Below are positions 63,555 to 64,000 of a stretch of 64,000 nt of DNA, piece by piece. This DNA is from Chitinispirillaceae bacterium. Lineage in GTDB: Bacteria > Fibrobacterota > Chitinivibrionia > Chitinivibrionales > Chitinispirillaceae. A model generated the notes under the pieces. That model was given only the letters and a program-made list of their open reading frames with translations, was not told where the DNA came from and searched no databases. The stretch's first letter is position 1. Every line of letters starts with the position of its first letter. The stretch lies in contig JAFGIN010000089.1 in assembly GCA_016929595.1 (NCBI GenBank), positions 100,230 through 164,229 of the forward strand. Direction: 5' to 3'. The position numbers and the translations under genes were made by a program.

Positions 63555-63775
63555 TCAATAACGGAGGACACCGGAGATACTGATTTCATCAATGCTTCCA
63601 TTAAAATAGAAGGGTTGATCAACCAGTCTGCTTGCAATACCGATATTGGTATCACATTGCTGAATTGATCCTGTGCATCGGGCCTGAGCCCATAATTCAC
63701 CATCAACTTGCGGTAATTACCAATGAATCGTTGGTAATCAAGATAGTCAAAAACAACCGTAAGTGACTTTTTCAT
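63555..63775 (-). pseudogene. LamG-like domain remnant (truncated, frameshifted)
   Basis: On the minus strand the frame from the ATG at 63775 reads VVFDYLDYQRFIGNYRK; near 63704-63709 the homology moves to the next frame, which continues VDGELWAQARC, then NIGIASRLVD and FYFNGSIDEISISGVLRY to a TGA at 63555. The second part is the C-terminal end of a LamG/concanavalin A-like domain (VDGEL..., G..D..FNGSIDE...). One missing base joins the two parts. The N-terminal bulk of the protein is absent, so this is the tail of a decayed, probably secreted carbohydrate-binding protein. A terminator follows. Confidence 0.65.
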
Positions 63776-63897
63776 TTTAAATTGCTTGAAAATGTTTCCT
63801 TATAAACAACAAAATAAATAGCTGTCTCGAAAGAGTCAAATTAAAAGGCTGCAATTTCCGGGCACTAAACGGGTTTCTTAAGGTCTGGAACTGGTAT

Positions 63898-63928
63898 AAA
63901 AAAGAAGCGCCGGGAATAAATCCCGGCG
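63898..63928 (-). terminator. Strong terminator hairpin for a minus-strand gene beyond the window
   Basis: CGCCGGGA and TCCCGGCG form a perfect 8-bp GC-rich stem with a 5-nt loop (63908-63928); reading on the minus strand it is followed by CTTCTTTTTT. Upstream of it (63929-64000, minus) frames stay open to the edge, so it probably ends a gene lying to the right. A further 6-bp hairpin (GCAAGG/CCTTGC, 63951-63967) lies inside that region. Confidence 0.7.
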
Positions 63929-64000
63929 TTTCCGCTTCACCCATATAGTTGCAAGGAGGGCCCTTGCGTAGTAGGAAAATAAGAGGTACTGTTAATATAA

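Noticed and set aside
63530..63775. TIGR02147-like N-terminus (VVFDYLDYQRFIGNY)
   Set aside because: The short resemblance was attractive as a Fibrobacter-type marker, but the neighbouring frame clearly continues as a LamG tail, which explains the region better.
1..64000. tRNA, rRNA and CRISPR arrays
   Set aside because: No TPsiC-type GGTTCRANYCC arm with acceptor stem, no rRNA stretch, and no regularly spaced direct repeats of 25-40 nt were seen.

Overview
The window is a gene-dense stretch of a chromosome from a Gram-negative (diderm) bacterium. It carries a Kdo transferase (waaA), an ADP-heptose-type heptosyltransferase, several signal-peptide-bearing outer-membrane beta-barrels and at least three lipoproteins. 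Three proteins look like PorV/UPF0164-type barrels, and one large von Willebrand A protein ends in a FlgD/T9SS-CTD-like segment. Together these point towards Fibrobacterota (Chitinivibrionales-like) or another FCB-group lineage. That placement is an inference from gene content; there is no rRNA, tRNA or other marker here to fix it. Base composition is moderately AT-rich and even, and there is no prophage or large island. The only mobile-element trace is a decayed group II intron reverse transcriptase fragment at the left edge.

Layout. 1-6.7 kb: RT remnant, UDP-HexNAc dehydrogenase, GT2/GtrA glycosyltransferase, and divergently a PrsK-type histidine kinase with its PrsR-type sigma-54 regulator, separated by a 13-copy heptamer repeat. 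6.9-11.5 kb: short-chain dehydrogenase, ferritin-like/VIT1 transporter, an unknown secreted protein and a TPR protein, followed by a 100-bp nested palindrome. 12-19.2 kb: lipoprotein metallopeptidase, a 1266-residue TPR/DUF3857/transglutaminase protein, HAD phosphatase, THUMP-type RNA methyltransferase and a GGQ-only release-factor-like protein, ending in a C-rich palindromic repeat. 19.3-26.2 kb: B12-type radical SAM enzyme, queF, FecR protein, transketolase with a clear terminator, YfcE-like phosphoesterase and a hypothetical gene.

26.8-38.5 kb: a membrane-anchored non-RD Ser/Thr kinase followed by a beta-helix envelope protein and a Calx-beta lipoprotein, then an omega-amidase-like enzyme, PspC, a DUF21 membrane protein, an M23 peptidase, YjbQ, a PorV-like barrel and an orphan FliN. 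38.9-43.9 kb: a translationally coupled pair, VWA surface protein plus a barrel-TPR-coiled-coil fusion. 43.9-47.4 kb (minus strand): ADP-ribosylglycohydrolase, a PfkB-fold protein that has lost its catalytic Asp, a CgeB-like glycosyltransferase overlapping it by 4 nt, and a receiver-domain protein. 47.8-53.5 kb: pdxB, Nudix, a zinc-ribbon protein, a TIM-barrel-like protein, dinB and a glycosyltransferase. 53.5-63.2 kb (minus strand): radical SAM/SPASM, waaA, heptosyltransferase, barrel, GH57 branching enzyme, DUF4912, PorV/FadL-like barrel and a large lipoprotein. The right edge holds a frameshifted LamG remnant with its own terminator.

The most interesting unexplained signals are: the PfkB pseudokinase/CgeB/DraG/receiver cluster; the VWA plus barrel-TPR couple; the three-hairpin palindrome at 11.5 kb; the recurrent 7-nt periodicity in several intergenic regions; and PrsK/PrsR with no exosortase gene in view. 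Start codons were re-chosen from ribosome-binding sites in many genes, and this is stated in each entry. No similarity search was run; all family calls rest on recognised motifs.
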